In this document: positions 1 to 8,378 of the stretch, one piece after another | How positions within the stretch are numbered: position 1 is the first letter of the stretch | How the letters are laid out: the number at the start of each line of letters is the position of its first letter | Origin: Ornithinimicrobium sp. F0845 | Lineage (GTDB): Bacteria; Actinomycetota; Actinomycetes; Actinomycetales; Dermatophilaceae | DNA: 64,000 nucleotides | Assembly: GCF_023015765.1 (NCBI RefSeq) | Contig: NZ_JALKAL010000002.1 | Coordinates: 469,778 to 533,777, forward strand | Reading direction: 5' to 3' | Program-made: the position numbers and the translations under genes | Notes under the pieces: generated by a model | What the model was told of the DNA's origin: nothing | What the model saw: only the letters and a program-made list of their open reading frames with translations | Databases searched by the model: none

Positions 1-129
1 CGCAGCCTCGACGCACTACACCTGGCGACTGCGCTGGAGCTCGGCGACGACCTCGCTGGTCTCGTGACCTACGACGAGCGTCAGGCCGACGCAGCACGAC
101 AGCTCGGCCTGACGGTCCTCGGGCCTTGA
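1..129 (+). CDS. PIN-domain (VapC-like) protein, C-terminal fragment
   Basis: The first 42 codons read in frame from base 1 to a TGA at 127-129. The start lies outside the window. The peptide contains LDALHLATALEL and, after a short gap, LVTYDERQADAARQLGL, which is the pattern of the last helix and strand of PIN-domain ribonucleases, where a late Asp (here in the TYDERQ segment) helps bind metal. VapC-type PIN proteins are usually toxins that cut RNA and are paired with a small antitoxin gene upstream, which would be outside the window. The fragment is too short to separate a toxin from another PIN nuclease. Confidence 0.72.
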   Translation, partial: RSLDALHLATALELGDDLAGLVTYDERQADAARQLGLTVLGP

Positions 130-205
130 GCAAGTCAGACTGCGCGTCCCCAGTGGCCCGCCCCGCACCCTTGTGCCCGTCCGTGCCGACCAATACGGTC
201 AGGCC

Positions 206-976
206 ATGTCCCTCCTCTCAGACCTGACCACCGCCCTGTCCTCCGGGAGCATCGAGGTCGTTGACCTCACCGCACCCCTGAGCGACGAGACGCCCCTGCT
301 CGAGTTGCCTCCGGAGTTCGGGCAGACCGCCCAGTTCCAGTTGGAGGAGATCAGCCGCTACGACAACCGCGGACCGGCCTGGTACTGGAACAACTTCCGC
401 ACCGGCGAGCACACCGGCACGCACTTCGACGCGCCCAACCACTGGGTCAGCGGCCAGGACCTGGACGACATCGGCTCGGTCCCACCCCGGGCGTTCGTGG
501 CACCGGCGATCGTGCTGGACGTGACCGAGCAGGTCGCCGCCGACCCGAACTTCCTCATCGAGCGCGAGCACGTCGAGGCCTTCGCGGCCGAGCACGGCGG
601 ACTGCCCGAGGGCGGCTGGCTACTCTGCCGCACCGGCTGGTCCTCCCGGGTCACGCAGGAGGAGATGATCAACAACACCGAGACCGGCCCGACCAGCCCC
701 GGCATGTCCGCCGACTGCGCCCGCTGGGTCGCCGAGGAGTCGCCGCTGCAGGGCATCGGCGTCGAGACCGTCGGCACCGACGCCGGCGCCGCGCACTCCT
801 TCGACCCCGCCTTCCCGTGCCACTCCTTCCTCATGGGCAACAACAAGTACGGCCTGGCCCAGCTGCAGAACCTCGACCAGCTCCCGCCGACCGGCGCGGT
901 CGTCATCGCCTCCCCGCTGAAGATCGTCGGCGGCTCCGGCTCACCGGCGCGGGTCATCGCCCTCGTCGAGCGCTGA
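206..976 (+). CDS. Cyclase family protein (kynurenine-formamidase-like hydrolase)
   Basis: A 256-residue protein of the metal-dependent cyclase family (PF04199), which includes bacterial kynurenine formamidases and isatin hydrolases that open amide or lactam-type rings. The family signature GEHTGTHFDAPNH lies near residues 67-79 and supplies His/Asp metal ligands. I chose the ATG at 206 because family members begin close to this point. A GTG at 173 in the same frame would add 11 residues, and neither has a strong ribosome-binding site. It ends 12 bases before the TPP-enzyme start, so the two are probably co-transcribed. Near a 2-aminobenzoate-type CoA ligase, a role in releasing an aromatic acid from an N-acyl or ring-closed precursor is an inference, not shown. 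Confidence 0.82.
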   Translation: MSLLSDLTTALSSGSIEVVDLTAPLSDETPLLELPPEFGQTAQFQLEEISRYDNRGPAWYWNNFRTGEHTGTHFDAPNHWVSGQDLDDIGSVPPRAFVAPAIVLDVTEQVAADPNFLIEREHVEAFAAEHGGLPEGGWLLCRTGWSSRVTQEEMINNTETGPTSPGMSADCARWVAEESPLQGIGVETVGTDAGAAHSFDPAFPCHSFLMGNNKYGLAQLQNLDQLPPTGAVVIASPLKIVGGSGSPARVIALVER

Positions 977-988
977 CCGGCCGCTCCC

Positions 989-2704
989 GTGCTGGTCGCC
1001 GAGGCCGTCGGCCGCACCCTGGTCGCCGCGGGCGTCGACCACGTCTTCGGCGTGGTCGGCTCCGGCAATTTCCACGTCACCAACGCGATGGTCGCGTCCG
1101 GCGCCTGGTTCGTCGCCGCCCGGCACGAGGGCGGCGGCGCGACGATGGCCGACGCCTACGCCCGCACCGCCGGTCGCCCGGCCGCGCTCTCGGTCCACCA
1201 GGGCTGCGGGCTGACCAACGCGATGACCGGCATCGGCGAGGCCGCCAAGTCGCGCACCCCGCTGGTCGTGCTGGCCGCCGAGGCGACCAACCGTGCGTCC
1301 AACTTCTTCGTGGACCAGGACGCGCTGGCCCGGTCGGTGGGCGCCGTCCCGATGCGCATCACCGATCCGCAGTATGCCGTCGCGCAGGCCCGCGAGGCCG
1401 TCGCCACCGCGGTGCACCGGCGCCGCACGGTGGTGCTCAACCTGCCGCTGGAGGTGCAGGGCGCCGAGGTTCCGGAAAGGCCATCCCCCGGCGGCGTGCC
1501 GTCGCAGGTCCAGGACCTGGCCGACTTCGTCCCGCCGGAGCCACCCAGGCCCCTGGCGCCCTCCAGCGCGGACGTCGAGCGCCTGGTGTCGGCGCTCCGG
1601 TTGGCGCAGCGGCCTGTGTTCGTGGCCGGACGCGGGGCGCGCAGTCCCGCGGCGCGCGACGCCCTGGTCGCCCTCGCCGACGAGACCGGCGCCCTGCTGG
1701 CCACCTCCGCCGTCGCCAAGGGCCTCTTCCACGACAGCCCATGGAGTCTCGACGTCTCCGGCGGGTTCTCCTCGCCGCTGGCGGCCGAGCTGATCCGCGA
1801 GGCCGACCTCATCGTCGGGTGGGGCTGCGTCCTCAACATGTGGACCATGCGGCACGGCGCCCTGATCGGACCGGACACCACCGTCGTGCAGGTCGACGAC
1901 ACCGAGGCGGCCCTCGGCGCCCAGCGGGAGCTGACCTTCGGCGTCCTCGGCGACGTGACGACCACCGCGGGCGCCACGCTGACCGCCCTCACCCGCTCGA
2001 CCACGGACGCCCCCGGCGGGGACGCCGCCGGCGGGCACACGGCATACTCCTGGCGCAGTGACGACCTGCGCGAGCGGCTGGCCCGCGAGCTGGCCTGGCG
2101 CACGGTGCCCTTCGAGGACACCTCGGGCGGCGGGCGAATCGACCCGCGCACGCTGACCATCGCGCTGGACGACCTGCTGCCGCGCGAGCGCGTGGTGGGG
2201 GTCGACTCTGGCAACTTCATGGGCTATCCGAGCATGTTCCTCTCGGTGCCCGACGAGCAGGGGTTCTGCTTCACCCAGGCGTTCCAGGCGATCGGGCTCG
2301 GGCTGGCCACGACAATCGGGGCGGCCCTGGCCCAGCCGGACCGGCTGCCCGTCGCGGCGCTCGGCGACGGCGGCGCGCTGATGGGCGCGGCCGAGCTGGA
2401 CACGGTGCGGCGGCTGGGTCTGCCGATGGTGGTCGTGGTCTACAACGACGACGCCTACGGCGCCGAGGTGCACCACTTCGCCTCCGGCGACCACCCGATG
2501 GACACAGTGACCTTCCCCGACACCGACATCGCGGCCATCGCGCGGGGCTACGGCTTCACCGGCGTCACCGTCCGCGATATCGACGACCTGGCACCGGTGC
2601 GCGCCTGGCTCGACGGGCCGCGCGAAACGCCCTTGCTGATCGACGCCAAGGTCGTCGCCGACGAGCCGTCGTGGTGGCTGGAGGAGGCTTTCCGCGGGCA
2701 CTGA
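989..2704 (+). CDS. Thiamine-pyrophosphate-dependent enzyme (acetolactate synthase / benzoylformate decarboxylase family)
   Basis: A 571-residue TPP enzyme starting at GTG 989. The N-terminal pyrimidine-binding domain has the cofactor-activating Glu in ARHEGGGATMAD (about residue 47). A central NAD/FAD-like domain follows, and the C-terminal PP-binding domain has a GDGG motif near residue 458 followed about 26 residues on by YND, the standard Mg-TPP signature. The family covers acetolactate synthase, benzoylformate decarboxylase and related 2-oxo-acid decarboxylases. Sequence alone does not fix the substrate. No regulatory subunit gene (ilvN) is adjacent, which argues against biosynthetic acetolactate synthase and for a catabolic 2-oxo-acid decarboxylase. 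It lies directly behind the cyclase and is convergent with the thioesterase. Confidence 0.85.
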   Translation: MLVAEAVGRTLVAAGVDHVFGVVGSGNFHVTNAMVASGAWFVAARHEGGGATMADAYARTAGRPAALSVHQGCGLTNAMTGIGEAAKSRTPLVVLAAEATNRASNFFVDQDALARSVGAVPMRITDPQYAVAQAREAVATAVHRRRTVVLNLPLEVQGAEVPERPSPGGVPSQVQDLADFVPPEPPRPLAPSSADVERLVSALRLAQRPVFVAGRGARSPAARDALVALADETGALLATSAVAKGLFHDSPWSLDVSGGFSSPLAAELIREADLIVGWGCVLNMWTMRHGALIGPDTTVVQVDDTEAALGAQRELTFGVLGDVTTTAGATLTALTRSTTDAPGGDAAGGHTAYSWRSDDLRERLARELAWRTVPFEDTSGGGRIDPRTLTIALDDLLPRERVVGVDSGNFMGYPSMFLSVPDEQGFCFTQAFQAIGLGLATTIGAALAQPDRLPVAALGDGGALMGAAELDTVRRLGLPMVVVVYNDDAYGAEVHHFASGDHPMDTVTFPDTDIAAIARGYGFTGVTVRDIDDLAPVRAWLDGPRETPLLIDAKVVADEPSWWLEEAFRGH

Positions 2705-2740
2705 GCAGCCCGACCCCGGCAGCCGCCGCGTGCGCACTGG

Positions 2741-2801
2741 CCATGCGACATTTTGTGCGCCGCGCGCAGAGACCGCACACGGCGCACGATGTGTCGCATG
2801 G
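2741..2801. terminator. Long inverted repeat between convergent genes, probable bidirectional terminator
   Basis: The 21-base arms at 2741-2761 and 2781-2801 match at 18 positions (CCATGCGACA...GTGCGCC against its complement) around a 19-base loop. It sits in the 112-base gap between the convergent TPP enzyme and thioesterase, where a shared terminator is expected. There is no U-tract on either strand, so a protein-binding site remains possible. Confidence 0.5.
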
Positions 2802-2816
2802 CGGTGCCGCAGGCGC

Positions 2817-3239
2817 TCACTCTCCCGAGGTTTGCGCCTCTGCGAGCCGCTGCCGTACCTCCTCGGGCCAGGGCGCGGCCGGCGATCCCTCGCCGGAGGC
2901 CGGCCCGACCCGGGCGGCGACGTTGACGCAGACCATGCGCCCGCGGGCCGCCGGTCCGCGCGGACCGGCCACCTCGAAGCCGTAGACCAGCGAGGTCCGG
3001 CCGACGGACTCCACCCACAGCTCGGTCACGACCTCGTCGCGGAACCAGAGCCGGTCCAGGTAGTCCACCTCGTAGCGCACGCGCGGCACGGTGCCGAACA
3101 GGTCGAGCAGCCCGAGCTCGACGTGCAGCGCGTTCTCGGCCGCCTCCACCCAACGGATCACGCTGGAGTGGTGGTAGTGCCCGGCGGCGTCCGTGTCGCC
3201 CCAGTCGACGCTGCGGGCCACCGACACCCGGTGCGGCAC
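2817..3239 (-). CDS. Hotdog-fold acyl-CoA thioesterase
   Basis: A 140-residue protein of the 4-hydroxybenzoyl-CoA/YbgC thioesterase type. The N-terminus has VDWGDTDAAGHYHHSSVIRW, matching the family's active-site segment in which an Asp near D-x-D/Y-G-H acts on the thioester. I placed the start at GTG 3239, only 5 bases after the CoA-ligase stop, because the frame upstream of it is unrelated sequence inside the ligase. It is translationally coupled to the ligase and probably either recycles CoA from dead-end thioesters or completes a ligase/thioesterase module of aromatic acid breakdown. The exact acyl substrate cannot be read. Confidence 0.82.
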   Translation of the reverse strand: MPHRVSVARSVDWGDTDAAGHYHHSSVIRWVEAAENALHVELGLLDLFGTVPRVRYEVDYLDRLWFRDEVVTELWVESVGRTSLVYGFEVAGPRGPAARGRMVCVNVAARVGPASGEGSPAAPWPEEVRQRLAEAQTSGE

Positions 3240-3244
3240 GGCGG

Positions 3245-4909
3245 TCAGGGCCGGTCCTCGCCGGCCGCGTCCTCCCGGAGCCGGAAGCGCTGCACCTTGC
3301 CGGTCGAGGTCCGCGGGAGCGCGTCGGTGAACTCGATCAGCCTCGGGTACTTGTAGGGGGCGATCTGGTCCTTCACGTGGTTCTGGAGCGCTGTCCGCAG
3401 AGCGGCCTCGCCCTCTTCGCCACCCAGGCGTTCGCACCCGCCGACCGGGACGACATACGCCTTGACGACGTGGCCGCGCTCCTCACTGGGCGCGGCGACG
3501 ACGGCGACCTCCATCACGTCCGGGTGGGCGGAGAGCACCTCCTCGACCTCGGTGCCGGAGATGTTGTAGCCCGAGGTGATGATCATGTCGTCGGAGCGCG
3601 CCTGATACCAGAAGTAGCCGTCCTCGTCGCGGATGAAGGTGTCACCGGTGATGTTCCACCCGTCCTGGACGTAGACGGTCTGCCGCTCGTCGGCCAGGTA
3701 ACGGCAACCGGTAGGCCCCTGCACCGCCAGTCGTCCGGCCACGCCGTCCGGCGCGTCCTGGCCGGCCTTGTCGACGATCTTGGCGCGGTAGCCCGGGATC
3801 GGGCGGCCGGTCGACCCGGGCCGGATGTCCTCGTCCGCGGCCGAGATGAAGATGTGCAGCATCTCGGTCGACCCGATGCCGTCGATGAGGGCGATCCCGG
3901 TGGCGTCCCGGAAGGCCTCCCAGGTCGCCTTGGGCAGGTGCTCACCGGCCGAGACCGCGCGCCGCAGGCTGGTCAGCGCCTCTGCGCGGCCACCGGACAG
4001 CATGGCCTTGTATGCCGTGGGGGCGGTGAAGCAGATCGTCGCACCATGGTCCCGGATCAGGTCCGCGAGCTGGTCGGGTGTCGCCTTCTCGACCAGGACG
4101 GTCGAGGCGCCGACCCGCAGCGGGAAGACCACCAGGCCACCCAGCCCGAAGGTGAACGCGATGGGTGGGGTGCCGATGAAGACGTCGTCCGGCTCCGGTC
4201 GCAGGACGTAGCGGGAGAAGGTGTCGGCGTTGGCCAGGATGTCGCGGTGGAAGTGCATCGTGGCCTTGGGTCGACCCGTGGTGCCAGAGGTGAAGGCCAG
4301 CATCGAGACGTCGTCGGCGGCGGTAGCCACGTCCTCGAAGTCGGTGTCCTTGCCCTCGGCGAGCGCCAGGACGTCCTCGAGCCCGTCCACCGCGCCGCCG
4401 TAGGTCAGCGTCCGCAGTTCGGGGATCTCGGCGCGCAGCAGGTCCTCGGTGAACCGGTGGTCGCACACCGCGAGCGTGAAGCGACCGATCTCGGCGATCG
4501 TGCCCAGCTCGCGGGGTCGCAGCATCGGCATCGTCGGCACCACGACTCCGCCGGCTTTGAGGACGGCGAACCAGAGGGCGACCAACCACGGGTTGTTGGG
4601 GCCCCGGAGCAGGACCCGGTTGCCGGGGACCAGGCCGAGGTCGTCGACGAAGACGTGCGCCAGGCGGTTGGCGTGGGCTCGCAGCTGTCCGTAGGTCCAG
4701 GTGGTGCCGTCGGGCGCCCGCACGCAGGCACGGTCGGCGCCTCCGGAGTCGATGACGTCATCGAGCAGGACGGTCGCGGCGTTGAGCCGCTCGGGGTAGT
4801 GCACCTCGGGGACCTCGTAGATGAAGTCCGGCCACAACGCGCGGGGCGGCAGGTTGTCACGGCAGTAGGTGTCGACGTGCGCACTCGGGGAGAGCTCGGT
4901 CTCCGGCAT
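3245..4909 (-). CDS. Acyl-CoA ligase of the benzoate / 2-aminobenzoate type
   Basis: A 554-residue AMP-forming ligase. Visible motifs are LAFTSGTTGRPKATMHFHRD (P-loop-like A3 site, near residues 205-222), GIGSTEMLHIFIS (A5), YNISGTEVEEVL (A8 hinge) and RTSTGKVQRF with the catalytic Lys close to the C-terminus. The spacing and the A5 segment resemble bacterial benzoate- and 2-aminobenzoate-CoA ligases more than acetyl-CoA synthetase. The ATG at 4909 is preceded by GAGAGG at a suitable distance; a GTG at 4927 would add six residues. It is divergent from the PaaX-type regulator, a repressor class that senses aryl-CoA compounds, which supports an aromatic carboxylate as substrate. That assignment is an inference. 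Confidence 0.83.
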   Translation of the reverse strand: MPETELSPSAHVDTYCRDNLPPRALWPDFIYEVPEVHYPERLNAATVLLDDVIDSGGADRACVRAPDGTTWTYGQLRAHANRLAHVFVDDLGLVPGNRVLLRGPNNPWLVALWFAVLKAGGVVVPTMPMLRPRELGTIAEIGRFTLAVCDHRFTEDLLRAEIPELRTLTYGGAVDGLEDVLALAEGKDTDFEDVATAADDVSMLAFTSGTTGRPKATMHFHRDILANADTFSRYVLRPEPDDVFIGTPPIAFTFGLGGLVVFPLRVGASTVLVEKATPDQLADLIRDHGATICFTAPTAYKAMLSGGRAEALTSLRRAVSAGEHLPKATWEAFRDATGIALIDGIGSTEMLHIFISAADEDIRPGSTGRPIPGYRAKIVDKAGQDAPDGVAGRLAVQGPTGCRYLADERQTVYVQDGWNITGDTFIRDEDGYFWYQARSDDMIITSGYNISGTEVEEVLSAHPDVMEVAVVAAPSEERGHVVKAYVVPVGGCERLGGEEGEAALRTALQNHVKDQIAPYKYPRLIEFTDALPRTSTGKVQRFRLREDAAGEDRP

Positions 4910-4973
4910 CACTGGGCCTCTCGTCACAGTGGCGCCCGGCGTCGGTGCCAGGCCCTCCCAGTATGTTAGTCAG
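4910..4973. promoter_or_regulatory. Divergent promoter region, CoA ligase / PaaX-type regulator
   Basis: This 64-base gap separates two divergent starts. On the plus strand TATGTT (4962-4967) lies 6 bases before the ATG at 4974, which fits a -10 element driving a leaderless mRNA. A PaaX-family repressor would be expected to bind here and control both directions, but I see no clear dyad. Confidence 0.4.
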
Positions 4974-5816
4974 ATGACGACAGTCAAGGCGACGCCATCC
5001 CGCGCCGGCACGGACTCGGGCCTGCGGGCCTTCATCGTGACGATCTACGGCCTCTATGCGCGTGAGGTCGGCGGGTGGCTGGGCATCTCGACGCTGATCC
5101 AGCTGATGACCCAGCTCGAGGTCGACGAGCCCGCGGTCCGCTCCTCCATCTCCCGGCTGAAGCGCCGGGGCATCCTGGAGTCCGAGCGGGTCGACGGGCG
5201 CGCCGGCTACGGACTGTCGGACCAGGCCCGCGTCATCCTGGACGAGGGTGACCGCCGCATCTTCCGCAGGCGTCAGGGCACCGTCGAGGAGGGCTGGGTC
5301 CTGGCCGTCTTCAGCGTGCCGGAGGCCGAGCGGCAACGCCGCCACACGCTGCGGTCACGCCTGTCCTGGCTCGGCTTCGGGTCGGTCGGTGCCGGCGTGT
5401 GGATCGCGCCGGCCCACCTGCAGGCCGAGGCGCGCGACGTGCTCCAGCGTGAGGAGCTCGCGGACTACGTCGACCTGTTCGAGTCCCGCTACCTGGGGTT
5501 CGCGGCCGTCGAGAACGAGGTCGCGCAGTGGTGGGACCTGGCCGGCCTCGACCGGCTCTACCAGCAGTTCCACGACGACCACGCACCCATGCTGCAGCGG
5601 TGGGAGTCAGGTGCGGGCCGGGACCACGAGGGGCGGGCCTTCGCCGACTACATCCGGGTGCTGACCGCGTGGCGCCGGCTGCCCTACCTCGACCCTGGCC
5701 TAGCTCCCGAACTGCTCCCCGGCGACTGGTCCGGCAAGCGGGCGGCGGACCTGTTCTTCGCGCTGCAGCGACGGCTGGAGGCACCGGCGCACCGGTTCGT
5801 CGACAGCGTGCGCTGA
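4974..5816 (+). CDS. PaaX-family transcriptional regulator
   Basis: A 280-residue regulator. An N-terminal winged-helix segment (ISTLIQLMTQLEVDEPAVRS, then SSISRLKRRGILESERVDGR, residues about 40-80) is followed by the PaaX central and C-terminal domains (LAVFSVPEAERQRRHTLRSRL and SWLGFGSVGAGVWIAPAHL). PaaX of phenylacetate catabolism is a repressor released by phenylacetyl-CoA, and relatives respond to other aryl-CoA esters. The ATG at 4974 starts the recognisable homology and seems to be leaderless. Its position between the divergent CoA ligase and the downstream dehydrogenase suggests that it controls this catabolic block. Confidence 0.86.
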   Translation: MTTVKATPSRAGTDSGLRAFIVTIYGLYAREVGGWLGISTLIQLMTQLEVDEPAVRSSISRLKRRGILESERVDGRAGYGLSDQARVILDEGDRRIFRRRQGTVEEGWVLAVFSVPEAERQRRHTLRSRLSWLGFGSVGAGVWIAPAHLQAEARDVLQREELADYVDLFESRYLGFAAVENEVAQWWDLAGLDRLYQQFHDDHAPMLQRWESGAGRDHEGRAFADYIRVLTAWRRLPYLDPGLAPELLPGDWSGKRAADLFFALQRRLEAPAHRFVDSVR

Positions 5817-5914
5817 GCCACCCGCAGGCCCCGCCGCCGGCAGTATGGCGCGCGGCGACTCTGGTGCGGCCCCCCGGCGTGGACTAGCGTCGACCGGGAC
5901 GAGGAGGAGGACAC

Positions 5915-6763
5915 ATGCAGCACCTGACCGTCCTGGGCACCGGGGTGCTCGGCTCCCAGATCGCCCTCCAGGCGGCCTACCACGGCAAGGACGTGGTGGT
6001 CTACGACATCAGCGACGAGGTGCTGGCCACCCTCCCTGACCGCTGGGACTATCTGCGGCGGCTCTACCTGCAGGACGTGGCGGACGCGACGCCGGAGACG
6101 GTGGACGCGGCCATCACCCGCATCCGGCCGACCAGCGACCTGGCCGAGGCCGTGGGCGACGCGGACCTCATCATCGAGGCGGTCCCCGAGGTGCTGGAGA
6201 TCAAGCAGGAGACCTGGGCCAGGGTCGGTGAGCTGGCGCCCGAGCGCACGATCTTCACGACCAACTCCTCCACGCTGCTGCCGAGCGACATCGCGCCGTC
6301 CAGCGGCCGACCGCAGAAGTTCCTGGCCCTGCACTTCGCCAACGAGATCTGGCGGCTCAACGTGGGCGAGGTCATGGGCCACGCGGGCACCGACCCCGCG
6401 GCCTACGAGGCGGTGGCGGGCTTCGCCGAGGAGATCGGGATGATCCCCATCCGCGTCCTGAAGGAGCAGCCGGGCTACGTCCTGAACTCCCTGCTCGTGC
6501 CCTTCCTCAACGCCGCGGCGGTCCTCTTCGTCCGCGGTGTCGCCGACGTGGAGACCATCGATCTGACGTGGCGTCGGTCCACCGGGGCACCGCTGGGTCC
6601 GTTCCAGATCTACGACGTGGTGGGCATGGAGACTCCCTACCACCTGGCTCGGCGCAACCCGGACCCCGAGATGCAGCGGTTCGCCGAGATCCTCAAGCGG
6701 GACTACATCGACCAGGGACGCATGGGTCGCGCGGCGGGCAAGGGGTTCTACGACTACGGCTGA
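5915..6763 (+). CDS. 3-hydroxyacyl-CoA dehydrogenase
   Basis: A 282-residue NAD-dependent dehydrogenase with the Rossmann glycine motif LGTGVLGSQIA at residues 6-16, then the NAD-binding domain ending in FTTNSSTLLPSDIA and LHFANEIWRLNVGEV. In the latter segment a His of the family's catalytic pair lies in the LHFAN stretch. A C-terminal 3HCDH domain follows (GYVLNSLLVPFLNAAAVLFVRG). It oxidises 3-hydroxyacyl-CoA to 3-oxoacyl-CoA in beta-oxidation-like pathways. A strong ribosome-binding site GGAGGAGGA lies just before ATG 5915. It follows the PaaX-type regulator by about 100 bases and may be under its control. Confidence 0.88.
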   Translation: MQHLTVLGTGVLGSQIALQAAYHGKDVVVYDISDEVLATLPDRWDYLRRLYLQDVADATPETVDAAITRIRPTSDLAEAVGDADLIIEAVPEVLEIKQETWARVGELAPERTIFTTNSSTLLPSDIAPSSGRPQKFLALHFANEIWRLNVGEVMGHAGTDPAAYEAVAGFAEEIGMIPIRVLKEQPGYVLNSLLVPFLNAAAVLFVRGVADVETIDLTWRRSTGAPLGPFQIYDVVGMETPYHLARRNPDPEMQRFAEILKRDYIDQGRMGRAAGKGFYDYG

Positions 6764-6817
6764 GCCGAAAAGGCCGGAGCCGAATGCGCCCGAGCGGCTC
6801 GCCCCGGACGGCGGCGT

Positions 6818-6853
6818 CCGCCCCCGTGTCGGATGCCGCCCCCGTGTCAGATG
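6818..6853. repeat. Two 18-base tandem copies at the 3' end of livF
   Basis: Copies at 6818-6835 and 6836-6853 differ at one base (CCGCCCCCGTGTCGGATG and the variant with AG). The second copy carries the livF stop codon, so the first is a duplication of the gene's end. It lies in the gap between the convergent dehydrogenase and livF. Confidence 0.6.
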
Positions 6854-7557
6854 CCGAGCAGCTGCTCCGCGCGGGTCCGGTTGCGGCGGAACTCCTCGAC
6901 CGACGCGTCCCAGTGGACGGACCCCTTCTGCATGACGACGACCCGGTCGGCCACAGAGAGGGCGAGCCGCAGGTTCTGCTCGACGACGAGGGCGGACACC
7001 CCTGCGGCGCACACCTCACGCACGACCTCGCCCACCTGCTGGACGACCGCCGGCGCGAGACCGTCGGACGGCTCGTCGAGCAGGAGCACTGTGGGGTTGG
7101 TCAGCAGGGCCCGGGCGATCGCCAGCATCTGCTGCTCCCCGCCGGAGAGCTGGTCGCCGCGGTGGCCGAGCCGCTCCCCCAGCCGGGGCAGCAGGCCGAT
7201 GACCCGATCCCGCGTCCACTCGCCCTTGCGCCCGAGCCGGTCGGCGATCTCCAGGTGCTCCGCGACCGTCAGCGGCGCGAAGACCCTCCGCCCCTGCGGG
7301 ACCAGGCCGACCCCCAGCCGGGCGATGGCGTCGGGCCGTGAGCCGGCAACCTCCTGGCCCGCCACCCGCACCGAGCCCGCCATCGGACGGACCAGGCCGG
7401 CGATCGTGTTGACCAGCGTGGACTTGCCGACACCGTTGCGCCCCAGCAGTGCCAGGACCCCACCCTCGGGCACCGCGACGTCGACGTCGTGCAGCACGCG
7501 GGAGCCGTCATAGCCGGAGACCAGACCCCGGGTGGACAGGATCGCGTCGTCCGTCAT
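6847..7557 (-). CDS. livF: Branched-chain amino acid-type ABC importer, ATPase LivF
   Basis: A 236-residue ABC ATPase with Walker A GRNGVGKST, signature LSGGEQQMLAIARAL, Walker B LLLDEPSDGLAP and a C-terminal EQLLGI tail. The size and the LVPQGRRVFAPLTV segment are typical of LivF, one of two ATPases of the LIV/urea/aromatic-acid importer family. Its ATG overlaps the livG stop as ATGA, so the two are translationally coupled. It closes the livKHMGF operon. In this setting the imported substrate is more likely an aromatic or short organic acid than leucine, an inference from neighbours only. Confidence 0.9.
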   Translation of the reverse strand: MTDDAILSTRGLVSGYDGSRVLHDVDVAVPEGGVLALLGRNGVGKSTLVNTIAGLVRPMAGSVRVAGQEVAGSRPDAIARLGVGLVPQGRRVFAPLTVAEHLEIADRLGRKGEWTRDRVIGLLPRLGERLGHRGDQLSGGEQQMLAIARALLTNPTVLLLDEPSDGLAPAVVQQVGEVVREVCAAGVSALVVEQNLRLALSVADRVVVMQKGSVHWDASVEEFRRNRTRAEQLLGI

Positions 7558-8378
7558 GACCCCTCCTCCAGGAACAGGTCCGAGGTGTCCTCGGCCCCCA
7601 GATAGGCGCTCTGCACGGCCTCGCTGGCACGCACCTGCTCCGGATCACCCGTGATCAGGTGCTCCCCGAGGTGCAGGACCGTGACCGTGTCCGCCAGGCC
7701 GAAGACCAGGTCGAGGTCGTGCTCGACGAGCAGCACGGTGACCTCCTGCGGCAGCCCGAGGACGATCTGCTGGAACGCCTGCGTGTCGGCCGGAGACATC
7801 CCCGCGGCCGGCTCGTCGAGCAGCAGCACGGACGGTGCCGTGGCCAGCGCGACGGCGACCTCGAGCTGACGCCGCTCGCCGTGGGACAGCGCACCTGCGG
7901 CCGCTCCTGCCCGATCGAGCAGACCCAGCTGGGCCAGGACCTCGTCGGCCTCCTCGAGCAGGGCACGACGGCGCGTGACCGAGCGCCACGGCGAGGCCTG
8001 GACCCCGTGGCGGCGCTGCACCGCGAGCAGGACGTTCTCCCGAGCCGTCGCCGAGAGGAAGAGGGAGGAGTGCTGGAAGGTGCGGACGAGGCCGCGGTTG
8101 GCCCGCGCGTACTCGGCCATCGACGTCACGTCATCACCGTGCAGGCGCACCCGCCCCGACGTCGCCGGCAGGGCACCGGCGATGAGGGCGAACAGGGTCG
8201 ACTTGCCGGCACCGTTGGGGCCGATGACCGCGTGCCTGCTGCCGGCCCGCACCTCGAAGGTCACCTCCTGGACGGCCCTGAGGCTGCCGAAGTGCCTGGA
8301 CAGCCCCTCGACGCCGAGCGCGGGGACGCCGTCGGCGCTGCCACGACCGCCGGGCACGACGTGCTGCGAGGCGTTCAC
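7554..8378 (-). CDS. livG: Branched-chain amino acid-type ABC importer, ATPase LivG
   Basis: A 274-residue ABC ATPase with Walker A GPNGAGKST, signature LSHGERRQLEVAVALA and Walker B LLLDEPAAGMSP, plus the LivG-type C-terminal extension (LHLGEHLITGDPEQVRASEAVQSAYLG). I start it at GTG 8378, which overlaps the livM stop as GTGA and has GGAGG four bases upstream. An ATG at 8432 would lie inside livM and add 18 unrelated residues. It pairs with LivF to power the importer at the inner face of the membrane. Confidence 0.88.
   Translation of the reverse strand: MNASQHVVPGGRGSADGVPALGVEGLSRHFGSLRAVQEVTFEVRAGSRHAVIGPNGAGKSTLFALIAGALPATSGRVRLHGDDVTSMAEYARANRGLVRTFQHSSLFLSATARENVLLAVQRRHGVQASPWRSVTRRRALLEEADEVLAQLGLLDRAGAAAGALSHGERRQLEVAVALATAPSVLLLDEPAAGMSPADTQAFQQIVLGLPQEVTVLLVEHDLDLVFGLADTVTVLHLGEHLITGDPEQVRASEAVQSAYLGAEDTSDLFLEEGS

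Noticed and set aside
1..129. Link between the PIN fragments at both window ends
   Set aside because: They face different neighbours and differ in sequence; the coincidence arises from where the window was cut.
3377..4969. Long plus-strand open frame opposite the CoA ligase
   Set aside because: It is a G+C-driven antisense shadow. The minus-strand frame has clear ligase motifs and the shadow has none.
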